In this document: positions 13,431 through 22,746 of the stretch, one piece after another
Position numbering within the stretch: position 1 is the stretch's first letter
Layout: every line of letters starts with the position of its first letter
Source: a virus
Virus record (IMG/VR): IMGVR_UViG_3300031657_000006
Location: 1 to 29,689 of that record
Direction: 5' to 3' (one strand)
Length of the DNA stretch: 29,689 nucleotides
Program-made: the position numbers and the translations under genes
The notes under the pieces: generated by a model
The model's input: only the letters and a program-made list of their open reading frames with translations
What the model was told of the DNA's origin: nothing
Database searches by the model: none

Positions 13431-16223
13431 CTATTCCCCCAGTTTTACAAGTAAAGTTTTATATAAACCAGGATCTTCTGTTTTATATATTTTAAGATGA
13501 GCCTCACGCTCTTCTTTATCCATTAATTTCAACTTACCGCAGACTTCTTCTGCCATAAGAGTCTTGAATTCAGCTATTTTTTCTCTAGATTTTATTGATG
13601 CTGCTTTAAGGTGAACATCTGTAATACCCTGTTGTAAATATTGTTCATAAAAAGATATCACCTGTGCTCTAAATATTCCTGGAGCATTCTTTGTTAAACT
13701 CTGGATAACCTTTTGCTGTTCTTCTGGAGAATTTTTAAGCCTATATAATTTATAAGCATATAGTTTAGCCTGTTCCTGCATTGCTATCTGTGCCTTAACT
13801 ATCTCCAGGACTTCACTTGATATTGACGGATTGTTATCCATCATTGCAGTGATAATACTATCCTCTTGACCTGGTTTAGCAGACATTATACGCGTAACAT
13901 AGATATCCATATTACGTTGCTTAATATAATTTTTTACCTTACCATATTTAGTAGCATCTTCATTCATTAATTCTGCTTCAAACGTTTGCCTTTCCGCAGG
14001 ATTTTGCATACTCATCATGCTTTCTCCAATCCCAGCTATGTCATTTTCCTCTTTCTCTTCTTCTTTATCCATTTCTTTTTGTTTATTGGCAGCAGCAGGA
14101 TTGTTTTGTTCCAATGCCCTAGACTCTTGTTCCAACTGCATCATCTGAGATATGTGTGAATATTTTTCTTCTTCCGAAATATTTTCAAACTCTTCTTTTT
14201 GTGGTTCAGATAAAGCCTCATAAAATTGATCCATCTCCACTTTTTGTCCTTTCTCTAATAAATGCGCACGTTGCTGATCTTCTGACATTCCATCTAAAAG
14301 TTTTTGCTCATCTGGAGACATCGCAGATATAGCCATTTGTATATAATTATTCTCAGCAGATTCCTGTTCTTTCTCACCCATCTCTTGTTGTATTTCCTGC
14401 TCAGCTCGTGCCTGTTCTTTCATCCCTTCCGTAGTAACCTTCATCTGCGCTACCATCATCTTAATGTTGTCTTTAATGTTCTTATCCATAGCCCTTATTT
14501 GCGACTCTTCCTGGTCAGATAATAGGCTTTTCTGATTCTCCATATCCAGCCCAGCCATATATTCTTGAGCACTTACGTCTACTTGTAGCATTTTCTTCTT
14601 TGCGGCTATCTCAGCAGCCATTTCATCGGCTTTAATAGCCCCCATAGCAATGCTGTCTTTAAGAGATTCATTACGCTCAATACCAGCTTCTTCTTTCCTA
14701 AAGTTTAACTTCATTCGAGCGCCTTCTATTTCTGCCTCGGTATTTCTCTTAACCTCATCAATTAATCGATCTCTAACTGTAGAATCTTCCTCTGGGAGCA
14801 TTTCTTTCTGTGCATCAGCGTCAATCCCAAGCTTACCGAAATAAGTATGTTCGGTTATCTCACGTTTATCTTTAGCATCTTTCAAGAAAGTCATTTCTGC
14901 AAGACCTTCAACAATCCTTGGTGTTTTTATATGAATACTTATTTTTTCGTCTGCACCAATTACTTCCTGCAATTTTTCACTAACATGATCAAGTAATTGC
15001 TGCGATCTTGTAGCCATGTTCGCAATGGTATTCTCCAGAACAATCGCTGAAACATTCTGGCGTGACCATGTAGCTCCACCATATATAAACTCTATCGGGA
15101 TCCCTATTTCTGCCAGCAAATCCTTGGTTGTCATATCCAATAAGGGCTCTAATGCTAGCATTTTTCCATTACCCCAAAAGTCTTTAGAACCAACTTCTAT
15201 CGGTAATACAGGAATATATGATTTATCCTTTCTCCACTTCTCAATTTCTGATCTTACTTTTTGTGAATGAGAAGAAATTGACAACACCCTACTCTGAGTA
15301 CTAGGCATTTGTGTCCCACCACTCCTATCTATTGGGAACATCATTCTGAGAGGAACAAGCATCTCTTCTGCAATAACAGAATTTGCTTTATGGAATTTTT
15401 CTCTTCTTATAAGAGTCCTTAATGCTCTTGCCATCGGAGGAATAGGCATACCATGAATATAGTTTTCATTAGTCTCAAAGACAAAAGTACTCTTCTCGTC
15501 TAAAAGTATTTTCATAGCCTTGCTACTTATACCTGCTTTTAAAAACATTTCCGGAGTAGTACAAAGAATAAAATGATTCTTCTGTTGTATGAGTTTCTTC
15601 GTAGTTGGCGGTATCTGATAGTACCACTGCTTTTCACCAGTAATTTCATTCGTTACATTAACGATCTGATACGGTGATCGTACACTTATCTTCAGTTTAT
15701 CACCCTTACCATTTCTCTTATCGGTTGCAATAAATACTCTTAATACATTAAATGAATCACAATCAGGATTAGAACATTTGTATTTAAACTTTCCTCTTTC
15801 ATATTTATACTGAGGGATTCCATTTTCTGCTAAATCTGACAACTGATACGCCTGCCCACAACTTTTACATGTAATTATTTTTTGTGACGGTGACATAACA
15901 GATACCACCGAAATACCTAATTTAAGACCATTAATATTAGAACTCTTAATTTTTTGATGAACCTCCATCTTCCGTAAAAGTTTATTAATCTTTTGACGCG
16001 TTTCACTCTTACTAGCAACAACGTATATACCTGATAATGGAAATTCTGCTAATTTATCTATCGCTGTACCGACTATAGTAAATGTATAAAAATATTCACA
16101 AAGTCTATATATTTTTTGTATATCATTCTTTTCTACTTTATATTGTAAGAGCTGAGACACACTTGTTGCCCCGTCTAGAAACAACTTAGACCCAGCACTT
16201 ACCGATAAACTATTATTGCTCAA
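13431..16223 (-). CDS. Portal protein with zinc-ribbon insert and long charged C-terminal extension
   Basis: A 930-residue portal. Residues about 1-500 show the portal layout of large myovirus-type phages: helical entry part (IDKLAEFPLSG), a stretch around 250-300 with P-I-P-P-M-A-R-A-L and an Arg/Glu stem, then E-I-G-I-P-I-E-F-I-Y-G-G (about 390), which is characteristic of portals. A Cys4 zinc ribbon is inserted at C119, C122, C150 and C155. Residues about 500-930 are an extra Glu/Met/Gln/Lys-rich, mostly helical tract, well beyond the usual 450-600 residues; it could form a long internal barrel or crown. Translation starts at TTG, seven bases after AGGAG. It lies between the 470-residue and 270-residue genes. 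Confidence 0.85.
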   Translation of the reverse strand: MSNNSLSVSAGSKLFLDGATSVSQLLQYKVEKNDIQKIYRLCEYFYTFTIVGTAIDKLAEFPLSGIYVVASKSETRQKINKLLRKMEVHQKIKSSNINGLKLGISVVSVMSPSQKIITCKSCGQAYQLSDLAENGIPQYKYERGKFKYKCSNPDCDSFNVLRVFIATDKRNGKGDKLKISVRSPYQIVNVTNEITGEKQWYYQIPPTTKKLIQQKNHFILCTTPEMFLKAGISSKAMKILLDEKSTFVFETNENYIHGMPIPPMARALRTLIRREKFHKANSVIAEEMLVPLRMMFPIDRSGGTQMPSTQSRVLSISSHSQKVRSEIEKWRKDKSYIPVLPIEVGSKDFWGNGKMLALEPLLDMTTKDLLAEIGIPIEFIYGGATWSRQNVSAIVLENTIANMATRSQQLLDHVSEKLQEVIGADEKISIHIKTPRIVEGLAEMTFLKDAKDKREITEHTYFGKLGIDADAQKEMLPEEDSTVRDRLIDEVKRNTEAEIEGARMKLNFRKEEAGIERNESLKDSIAMGAIKADEMAAEIAAKKKMLQVDVSAQEYMAGLDMENQKSLLSDQEESQIRAMDKNIKDNIKMMVAQMKVTTEGMKEQARAEQEIQQEMGEKEQESAENNYIQMAISAMSPDEQKLLDGMSEDQQRAHLLEKGQKVEMDQFYEALSEPQKEEFENISEEEKYSHISQMMQLEQESRALEQNNPAAANKQKEMDKEEEKEENDIAGIGESMMSMQNPAERQTFEAELMNEDATKYGKVKNYIKQRNMDIYVTRIMSAKPGQEDSIITAMMDNNPSISSEVLEIVKAQIAMQEQAKLYAYKLYRLKNSPEEQQKVIQSLTKNAPGIFRAQVISFYEQYLQQGITDVHLKAASIKSREKIAEFKTLMAEEVCGKLKLMDKEEREAHLKIYKTEDPGLYKTLLVKLGE

Positions 16224-16247
16224 AGTATCTCCTATAGGAAACTTTTA

Positions 16248-17660
16248 TTATGCTGGTATTTTTGGCATCAATTTACTTGCAATGTCGGCGGCCCTCATAG
16301 CTTTACTAGATGGTCCGCTATCATCTTTTATCTTCTTAGCACTTAAAAGATTCCCAACAGTTGATGTTTCTAAAGTGTCCCATTTTTTCTGATGAAGTAA
16401 CACCTGCGCTAAATAATAAGGTGTCTTCGCTAAACTAGGATCTATTGTTAATATATCATTGAATATCTTATCAAACTTTTCTGGTTCCACCTGTGCTAAT
16501 TCTGGATAATCTCTGAGTAATTCTTTCTTAGCCTTCTTTCTACCCGCATCTTGTCCTATCGCTGTAGCGGTGTATACCGCTGACCCAACAAGTAATGGTG
16601 GTATTGCATTTTTTAACGCACTTCTAAATATTGATTGTAACATATTAGGCTCTACTTTCTTTCCAGTCTCTTTCATTACGGCTTCTGCTATTGCTTTTGC
16701 GTCAGGAGCTGCATTTTGAACAATCGGTTGTATACGATTATATATATGAGTTACCCCACTTCTTACCGTTCCTGGCCTAAGCCCTACCGCCAACTTCTCA
16801 CCGAGATTACGTAAATGCTGAACTGATGATATTTTGATTCTTTTTTGAAGTGGTTCTATATAATACTCTCCACCCGCTTCCTTGAGCATTCTCATTAATT
16901 TATCATTCATATATGCATATTTAACGGCATCAAAATTAATATCCATCATCTTCTCTGCTTGTTTAGATAACTCAGATGCTTCCACTTCTCTTTCCTCAAA
17001 TTCATCTGGCATATTAAACTGAGTCTCCTGAGGGATAACACCCTCATCCTTTAATCTACCTACTATTTTTGGAAAATCATCGTCTAAGACAGTTTTATTG
17101 GTCTCTCCCCATGTTTTGTTTAATACTTCATAAACATTTTCTAATGTCTCACCATCTTGCAATAATTCTTTAATTGTATTATAAATATTAGTATAAGTAT
17201 CCTCTTGCTCTTGATAAGCACCATTAAGGTTATCTACGTTCTCTTCTGCAGCTGTCTTTAACACTCCTCTCTCATGAGCTCTTGAATTTAAATATTCTTT
17301 CCCAATCTCTTCCGCTGTTTTCTCATTAGACGCTCCTATTTTAACCGGAATCAAGAATTCCATATCAGCCTCTATCATTGCTACCTTCATAACTGTATCA
17401 CTAATATTCTTTATTTTTTCCGACGCATCTAAATGCTTTGCGGCGTCAAATGTAGACATTTTATCTTCTGCCCGTTTCTCTTCCCATTCTAAATGGTTAA
17501 CTTTATGGCATACTGATTCTATCTCATTAGGATTTAACATATTGTTCTCTGCTACTTTTACTAAAGCATCTGTTAGGCTGCAAGGGGTAGCATGAGCATA
17601 TTGTAAGGCTTCCTTTGCTAGTCCTTCTACTTGTAACGACTTCCTATTCTCCCCAAACAT
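16248..17660 (-). CDS. Putative internal/structural protein with several K-x-A sites
   Basis: A 470-residue, mainly helical, charged protein of unrecognised family upstream of the portal gene. It contains many K-x-A motifs (LAKEA near 17, KVAE 35-38, KVAM, EKTAEE, LKTAAEE, SKQAEK), so it looks rich in possible maturation sites. Residues about 345-365 form a short hydrophobic stretch (NAIPPLLVGSAVYTATAIG), followed by a charged region and a helical C-terminal domain (SLAKTPYYLAQVLLHQ). The early part (NPNEIESVCHKVNHLEW) is similar in style to large-phage virion proteins. It starts at an ATG preceded by AAAGGAG. Virion association is inferred from neighbours and motif content. Confidence 0.6.
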   Translation of the reverse strand: MFGENRKSLQVEGLAKEALQYAHATPCSLTDALVKVAENNMLNPNEIESVCHKVNHLEWEEKRAEDKMSTFDAAKHLDASEKIKNISDTVMKVAMIEADMEFLIPVKIGASNEKTAEEIGKEYLNSRAHERGVLKTAAEENVDNLNGAYQEQEDTYTNIYNTIKELLQDGETLENVYEVLNKTWGETNKTVLDDDFPKIVGRLKDEGVIPQETQFNMPDEFEEREVEASELSKQAEKMMDINFDAVKYAYMNDKLMRMLKEAGGEYYIEPLQKRIKISSVQHLRNLGEKLAVGLRPGTVRSGVTHIYNRIQPIVQNAAPDAKAIAEAVMKETGKKVEPNMLQSIFRSALKNAIPPLLVGSAVYTATAIGQDAGRKKAKKELLRDYPELAQVEPEKFDKIFNDILTIDPSLAKTPYYLAQVLLHQKKWDTLETSTVGNLLSAKKIKDDSGPSSKAMRAADIASKLMPKIPA

Positions 17661-17681
17661 ACTCCTACTCCTTTCTTAATT

Positions 17682-17864
17682 TTATTTTTCCACAAGCTTA
17701 TCAAACTTGCTAAGAGCATCCTTTGCTACTTTCACATTACCGGTTTCTAAAGCTCTTGCCATACTCTCATCCGCAACTGCTCCAATAATTTCATCCACTT
17801 GTGCTTGTTTTTCGATATTATCAGATGCCACCTTACCTAATCTTCTAATTTCCTTTAGTTCCAT
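17682..17864 (-). CDS. 60-residue protein with KVAS site
   Basis: A small acidic helical protein preceded by AAGGAGG. It carries LGKVAS at residues 9-14 and EKQA at 18-21, the same two variants seen in larger proteins here; cutting at both would leave a 39-residue C-terminal helix (AVADESMARALETGNVK within it). It is the first gene after the terminase and lies beyond a promoter-like spacer. There is no known family. A tiny head-core or scaffold component is possible. Confidence 0.6.
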   Translation of the reverse strand: MELKEIRRLGKVASDNIEKQAQVDEIIGAVADESMARALETGNVKVAKDALSKFDKLVEK

Positions 17865-17907
17865 TTTAGAACCCTCCTTATTTTAATTAAATACTAATAC
17901 ACTTTCT

Positions 17908-17941
17908 ATTATAGAAAAGAATTTTCCTATTTTTTTGTCAA
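17908..17941 (-). promoter_or_regulatory. Promoter-like spacer (TTGACA and TATAAT, wide spacing)
   Basis: The spacer after the terminase gene holds a minus-strand TTGACA (17936-17941) and TATAAT (17908-17913), both perfect sigma-70-type hexamers but 22 bases apart instead of about 17. The TATAAT is followed by AGAAAGTGTA, similar to elements in the spacers near 24703-24720 and 29569-29590. It would serve the 60-residue gene and the portal group. Real initiation here is uncertain because of the spacing. Confidence 0.35.
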
Positions 17942-17946
17942 TAACT

Positions 17947-19623
17947 TTATTTGCTTATCCATGGGAATCTATCAAATTCTCCCTGGAACCAAATTTTTGC
18001 CAGGAGAAGATAAGTAAGATTTTGCAACCAATCATCAGGTAATGTCTTTCCGTAACGCAGGGTACGCTTTACTGGATCATTATACCTAAACACAGTGGTT
18101 AGATCATGCACAAATTCTGATGTTTCTCCGGTAAACTTTGCAAACTCAAATTCTCCATTGGTTATACCGTCAATACATTCCGTCATTGCTACCGTTCTTG
18201 GAGCTAGCCATTTATCGCCTTCTGCACTATATACATACTTATCACCCATATCACCCAAGTATTGTATTTCCATCACTCTGTCATTACCAAGTATAGCCTT
18301 TAACCTTTGATTTTCTTTATGCCCAGCACCGTAATCACAACCTAATATTTTTACTTTTACGGCATTACACCATTTAGCTATATCATTAACTACTGAATCC
18401 GGATCATCAGTGTTAAATCCTTCCATATCATAATATTTTCTACGAAACAAAATATCTATCCGATTAGTTACCATATTTAACTGACCTATAGTAAGCATTG
18501 TATATGACTTTATAGTTACTGTACCCCCTCCACGTGGAGACGTTTCCATAGCCCAGTCTAATCCTGCAAAGGCTGGCCAATGGCTTACCCTCATTTCTTT
18601 AATTTCTTCTATCGTATTTGCATAAAAACGATCAGGATTACACATAGATGCTATTAATTTATTTGTAATCGGATGAGTACTATCCGCATATGATACGCCC
18701 AAGATCTCATTATATACAGTAACAATAGGGTCAGTTTTCATCCTATATAGTATTTCCTTCCATGATGTTGACCCAGGCGCTGAAGGATCTACCATAAGCT
18801 CATTTATATGGTATCCGCCCATTGGCCTATCCGGGAATGACTCGACCCATTCTCCATCTTTTGCATACAATCTACTCCCACATTTTGCACAAATTAAACC
18901 CTTAAGACCTATATTGATTATTTTCTTCGTGGTTCCATCTCCGCCGAGCGGTCCGTTCCAATGATTACAGTGAGTACATTTTACCATCCACTCATTCATT
19001 GAGCTTCCCTGCCATAATTGTTCAAGTGGATTATCTGGTGATTTAGGTGTTCCTGAGTATACAACAAATTTGTGAGGAGAACGTCTTGAAGAGTTTAAAA
19101 CAATCACAGTATTCTCTATTGGAATGTCTTGAATTTCATCAAACAAAACGAACGAACTGCTTGCGCCCCTTATACTTAGCACTGATGCATAAATATTTGC
19201 AAGGATGACACGAGAGCCATTTGTCACTGCCATTTTTTTTACTTGTCGCTCGGTTTTCCTATGATCATAGAGCCATTTTTCCATTACTAATGACTCACCC
19301 ATAAATCTTTTCATTATATCTACAGAGAATTGACTGATTTGTTTATCTGTTGGCTGGCATATGATAGTACTAAAATTTCTATACATCATACTAAATATAC
19401 AACCAAGAGCTCCAATAGTCACTGACTTGCCAACCTGACGTGAACATTTGAATACAAGCTTCCTATTTACCTGGTCTACCTTATGAGACAACCTCTCATC
19501 ATCTAATATTACTCTCCAAAATGGGAAAGCCTCAAATGAATAAGGATCATCCTTGAACATCAATAAAGATTGTACTTTATCTGATACGCTATATTGTTTT
19601 GATAAACTACCTTTTGGTAACAT
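17947..19623 (-). CDS. terL: Terminase large subunit (with zinc ribbon)
   Basis: A 558-residue packaging motor protein. It has a Walker A-type motif C-S-R-Q-V-G-K-S (60-67), Walker B F-V-L-F-D-E (158-163), and the coupling motif S-G-T-P-K (190-194) of the ATPase domain. A Cys4 zinc ribbon (C216, C219, C245, C248) follows, which is a feature of some large-phage and GpA-like terminases. The nuclease domain shows the RNase H-like acidic residues in A-G-L-D-W-A (D356) and L-G-C-D-Y-G (D430). The gene lies inside the end of the upstream 333-residue gene by 17 bases, with GAGG before its ATG, so they are coupled. No KVAS motif occurs in it, which fits a protein that leaves the head. Confidence 0.92.
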   Translation of the reverse strand: MLPKGSLSKQYSVSDKVQSLLMFKDDPYSFEAFPFWRVILDDERLSHKVDQVNRKLVFKCSRQVGKSVTIGALGCIFSMMYRNFSTIICQPTDKQISQFSVDIMKRFMGESLVMEKWLYDHRKTERQVKKMAVTNGSRVILANIYASVLSIRGASSSFVLFDEIQDIPIENTVIVLNSSRRSPHKFVVYSGTPKSPDNPLEQLWQGSSMNEWMVKCTHCNHWNGPLGGDGTTKKIINIGLKGLICAKCGSRLYAKDGEWVESFPDRPMGGYHINELMVDPSAPGSTSWKEILYRMKTDPIVTVYNEILGVSYADSTHPITNKLIASMCNPDRFYANTIEEIKEMRVSHWPAFAGLDWAMETSPRGGGTVTIKSYTMLTIGQLNMVTNRIDILFRRKYYDMEGFNTDDPDSVVNDIAKWCNAVKVKILGCDYGAGHKENQRLKAILGNDRVMEIQYLGDMGDKYVYSAEGDKWLAPRTVAMTECIDGITNGEFEFAKFTGETSEFVHDLTTVFRYNDPVKRTLRYGKTLPDDWLQNLTYLLLAKIWFQGEFDRFPWISK

Positions 19624-20608
19624 CTATAGCCTCGTCTTGAACATATTCTCTCCCTTTGATCTCTTCCCTTCTGATGTCATCTAATGTCCTACGTGTACTA
19701 TGAACGTCATCAATCCTTTGTACTATCCTCATTACCTCATCAATATCCTCTTGCGGTCCAGTTCCTCTAAGCATATCCTCTCTGATCATGTTGTTAATAA
19801 ATTGCCACTGTTGAGACACCCATTGAGGCATAGCCATACCACTCTTTTCGAACGACTTATACATTTCTTTTGTTAGCATACCTAATATTTGTTTATATAT
19901 GTGTTCTGATTCTACTTCTGTCATATAACCAAGCATATATATTGTCTGAATGGATGACTTGTCTATCAAGAACCTGTGCATGTCATAATATTTATTTGAT
20001 GGATCAATTAGCAAGTACTCAGCTATGTCAGCTCTACCTACAGCAAAAAATCTTTGTTTAGACAGAGATAAGTTCCAGAAAAAATAATAATACCTCATTA
20101 ACATATGATATCCATATTTTTCTTTGTGAGATGTCCTAGAAATATTCCATGAATACCTTATTTTGTGTAATGGTACCCCCGTCATCAATCCACAGTCAAA
20201 CCATTCCCTTGCATTGTATATTTCATGCACTTGCAGTAATTTCATTATAGAAGATCTGGGATCTTTCTTAAAGCTACCAATCCTATCTATATATTCATCA
20301 TATTCTTTAGGAGTCTTAGTATTAACATAATAAGAAACAAACCCAATAAATTCTTCTTTATTGGGATAAAAAGTATCCATTACTGTTTCTTTAAATACCC
20401 ACGGGGTTCTCTTCGCTATCGCATCTATATTACCTTTCCTCATCTTCTTACCGTCAGGAAAACTAACGCACTCGTCTATTAAGTTCTGTATATCTACTTC
20501 TGGCACAACATTCATATTGGCATTATTAATTATTACCACCATGTCAAGAATGCTGAGCCCTGAATAAATCAGAGCTCTTAAATAATTTCTATAAGGAACG
20601 CATTTCAT
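19607..20608 (-). CDS. Terminase-adjacent protein, possible small-terminase analogue
   Basis: A 333-residue helical protein directly upstream of and overlapping the terminase gene. It begins MKCVPYRNYLRALIY; the MKC is a coincidence, as the rest does not match the shared leader. Residues about 85-330 are rich in aromatic and charged helices (YHMLMRYYYFFWNLSLSK), ending in a basic, charged tail. Its position, abutting the 693-residue gene and overlapping terL, is where a small terminase subunit would be expected, but no helix-turn-helix or known small-subunit pattern is visible. I therefore leave the family open. Coupled translation with the terminase suggests a packaging partner. Confidence 0.55.
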   Translation of the reverse strand: MKCVPYRNYLRALIYSGLSILDMVVIINNANMNVVPEVDIQNLIDECVSFPDGKKMRKGNIDAIAKRTPWVFKETVMDTFYPNKEEFIGFVSYYVNTKTPKEYDEYIDRIGSFKKDPRSSIMKLLQVHEIYNAREWFDCGLMTGVPLHKIRYSWNISRTSHKEKYGYHMLMRYYYFFWNLSLSKQRFFAVGRADIAEYLLIDPSNKYYDMHRFLIDKSSIQTIYMLGYMTEVESEHIYKQILGMLTKEMYKSFEKSGMAMPQWVSQQWQFINNMIREDMLRGTGPQEDIDEVMRIVQRIDDVHSTRRTLDDIRREEIKGREYVQDEAIDVTKR

Positions 20609-22690
20609 CTACTCTGCTCCTGAGTCGTTGCCTCTTATTTCATTTAATAATTTTGTCAGTGCTTTAATAGATCTCATTAATATATTCTCAGGTATATCAT
20701 TTTTACCAATTCTAGATAAAAGCAACAACTGCCCTGTTTTATCAATAATATCTTCGATGTTATATTCTATATCATTTGTATTCCCTATATTATCATTATC
20801 AACATATTCTAACCCGATAAGATCATCAACCAATGATTCTAACTCAGCTTTCTTTAATATTTGACCATCATCCTTAACGGCCTTAGAATATTTTACTACA
20901 TCTTTATTCTTCAGCAATACATACGCAAGCTTCATCCACTCACCTCTGTATTCTTTTAGCGACTCTACGTCCGGGTATTCTTTAAATTCTGGATCAGATG
21001 CAACCTTAGAAATAAGATATCCCTTACCTTTTTGTAAATCTTCAGATACAATATCATCTCTACCCATAAAATGCTGAACATACAGGTCCGCTGCAACCTT
21101 CCCAACTTCTGAAACTATTATTGGATCTTTTTCTTCTTCCTTAATTGCTATATCTACCTTAGTTGGGTTATAGTTACTAGTCGTAAGTATCAATTCTTTG
21201 TCATATTTACCAAACTCATTTTTAAAATATTTACCATAATAATCTCTTGGCTTAATAGATATTTCCCTGTTACCAGGTAATAACATTATCCTATATTGCG
21301 CAGGAATCATCCATAATGGATATGTTGTGTCAGATACAGCTTTATATTGGTTATGCTGCATTTTATTTTTATTTGCCTTAAGAGGTCGATCTACTTGACA
21401 TTTTAACCATAATGACAAAACCTTCTTAGAAGCATACGACTCAACATCTATAACAGATATCTTTTCTCTTTTCTCGCCTAAGGCATAACCCTCAGCTTTA
21501 ATAACCTTATATGGAGAAGACATCTTTCCTCCATCTGCACAAAATACAATATCCTCACCAACATGATCTTGAATATCATCTACACCTTCCAGCTCAAGCC
21601 ATGTACCATCTCTTCCTTTCTCACCTAACATCATATCATCATATTTTATACCATACATCTTATCAAAAATCCAACCTTTTTTCTTATCTGTAACTAATTT
21701 ATCCTCTGCAAGTAATTCGTTTGAATTAAACACGGCCTCAGTACTACCCATGTCTAACGCCATCGAATCAATAATTGCCAAAGGCTTTATATTCCTACTC
21801 GCGGTATTTTCTATTGTAAATATATTAGTGAATACAGGTACTCTTACTATTGAGTCCTTAAAATATATATCATATTCGCCAGGCTCTTCTATATTCTTAA
21901 TCTTAGGAGGATCAGCATCTTTAGGGTTAAAAGATACAAAATCTGCTTCTTTTATTACCCTGCTATTGAGTGCCTTTAATTCTGTTTCTGACACATCTTC
22001 TGCATAATCATGCTTTAGATCTCCACCAACCTTTTTCAATATCACACAACGATAATGGTATGGATTTTCTTCCATCTCTTCCAATGCAACCTTAATGATA
22101 TCCTCTTTCTCATATATTGTGTTAGGACATCTAATGAAACTCTTTACCCTATCAGAGAATACGTCATCTGCCTTATACAGAGAATCGTACACCTCGGCAA
22201 CTTTTTCGGATATCTCTTTTGCCCCTTTGAAATACATGGGGTTACCGTCTTGATCTGCATCCGTTGTTTCAAATAAACTTGTAATAAATTCTGTTTGATC
22301 AGTGATGTCGTCCTCTTCCGGATGCTCTGTCATTACTCCATCTTCCTGACTCTTTAATCCAAGACTTTTTATCTGGCCCATGTCAATTGCAATAACACGC
22401 TTCCCGGCTAATGCTATGTCAGGCTCTTTTAGTTGAAAATCCTCAATGAATATAGGTATAGTAAACGCTATACTGCCATCTCTATACTCAGCACTTCCTA
22501 CCGCACTCCCAACTTCAGGATCCTTAGCTTGAAAGTTTACAGGTCTTATACCTGAAGATAATTCCGGGAATTTATCAATCAAATAATCATTAACCAGCGC
22601 AGACCACTTACTTGCATCTTTTGCCTCAACATTAAGCATTGCTAATTTTACATTACGAAACGGCTTTACTTCTTTAAATAACTTACTCAT
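20609..22690 (-). CDS. Large structural protein of unrecognised family
   Basis: A 693-residue acidic protein. The first part (about 40-110) is beta-rich, with S-A-E-Y-R-D-G-S-I-A-F and F-I-E-D-F-Q-L-K-E-P-D, like large-phage virion proteins. KVAE (163-166), KVAL (200-203), KVAA (531-534) and KVAS (562-565) are candidate processing sites. The middle (about 270-500) is beta-rich with alternating hydrophobic strands (VPVFTNIFTIENT), and the C terminus is helical and acidic. It starts MSKLFKEVKPF after AAAGGAG. The following gene abuts its stop. It lies upstream of the terminase pair; a virion or assembly role is inferred from this position and the repeated K-V-A motif. Confidence 0.6.
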   Translation of the reverse strand: MSKLFKEVKPFRNVKLAMLNVEAKDASKWSALVNDYLIDKFPELSSGIRPVNFQAKDPEVGSAVGSAEYRDGSIAFTIPIFIEDFQLKEPDIALAGKRVIAIDMGQIKSLGLKSQEDGVMTEHPEEDDITDQTEFITSLFETTDADQDGNPMYFKGAKEISEKVAEVYDSLYKADDVFSDRVKSFIRCPNTIYEKEDIIKVALEEMEENPYHYRCVILKKVGGDLKHDYAEDVSETELKALNSRVIKEADFVSFNPKDADPPKIKNIEEPGEYDIYFKDSIVRVPVFTNIFTIENTASRNIKPLAIIDSMALDMGSTEAVFNSNELLAEDKLVTDKKKGWIFDKMYGIKYDDMMLGEKGRDGTWLELEGVDDIQDHVGEDIVFCADGGKMSSPYKVIKAEGYALGEKREKISVIDVESYASKKVLSLWLKCQVDRPLKANKNKMQHNQYKAVSDTTYPLWMIPAQYRIMLLPGNREISIKPRDYYGKYFKNEFGKYDKELILTTSNYNPTKVDIAIKEEEKDPIIVSEVGKVAADLYVQHFMGRDDIVSEDLQKGKGYLISKVASDPEFKEYPDVESLKEYRGEWMKLAYVLLKNKDVVKYSKAVKDDGQILKKAELESLVDDLIGLEYVDNDNIGNTNDIEYNIEDIIDKTGQLLLLSRIGKNDIPENILMRSIKALTKLLNEIRGNDSGAE

Positions 22691-22746
22691 GACTTCTCCT
22701 TTGGAATTTTAGTTTAAATTCTATGTTACAATCCACTTACTGCTTA

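Noticed and set aside
17908-17941. A standard sigma-70 promoter after the terminase gene
   Set aside because: Both hexamers are perfect but 22 bases apart, too far for ordinary promoters, so it is kept only as promoter-like.
19607-20608. MKC start of the terminase-adjacent protein as another leader copy
   Set aside because: Only the first three residues agree; the next eight (VPYRNYLR) do not match and there is no K-x-A near residue 11.
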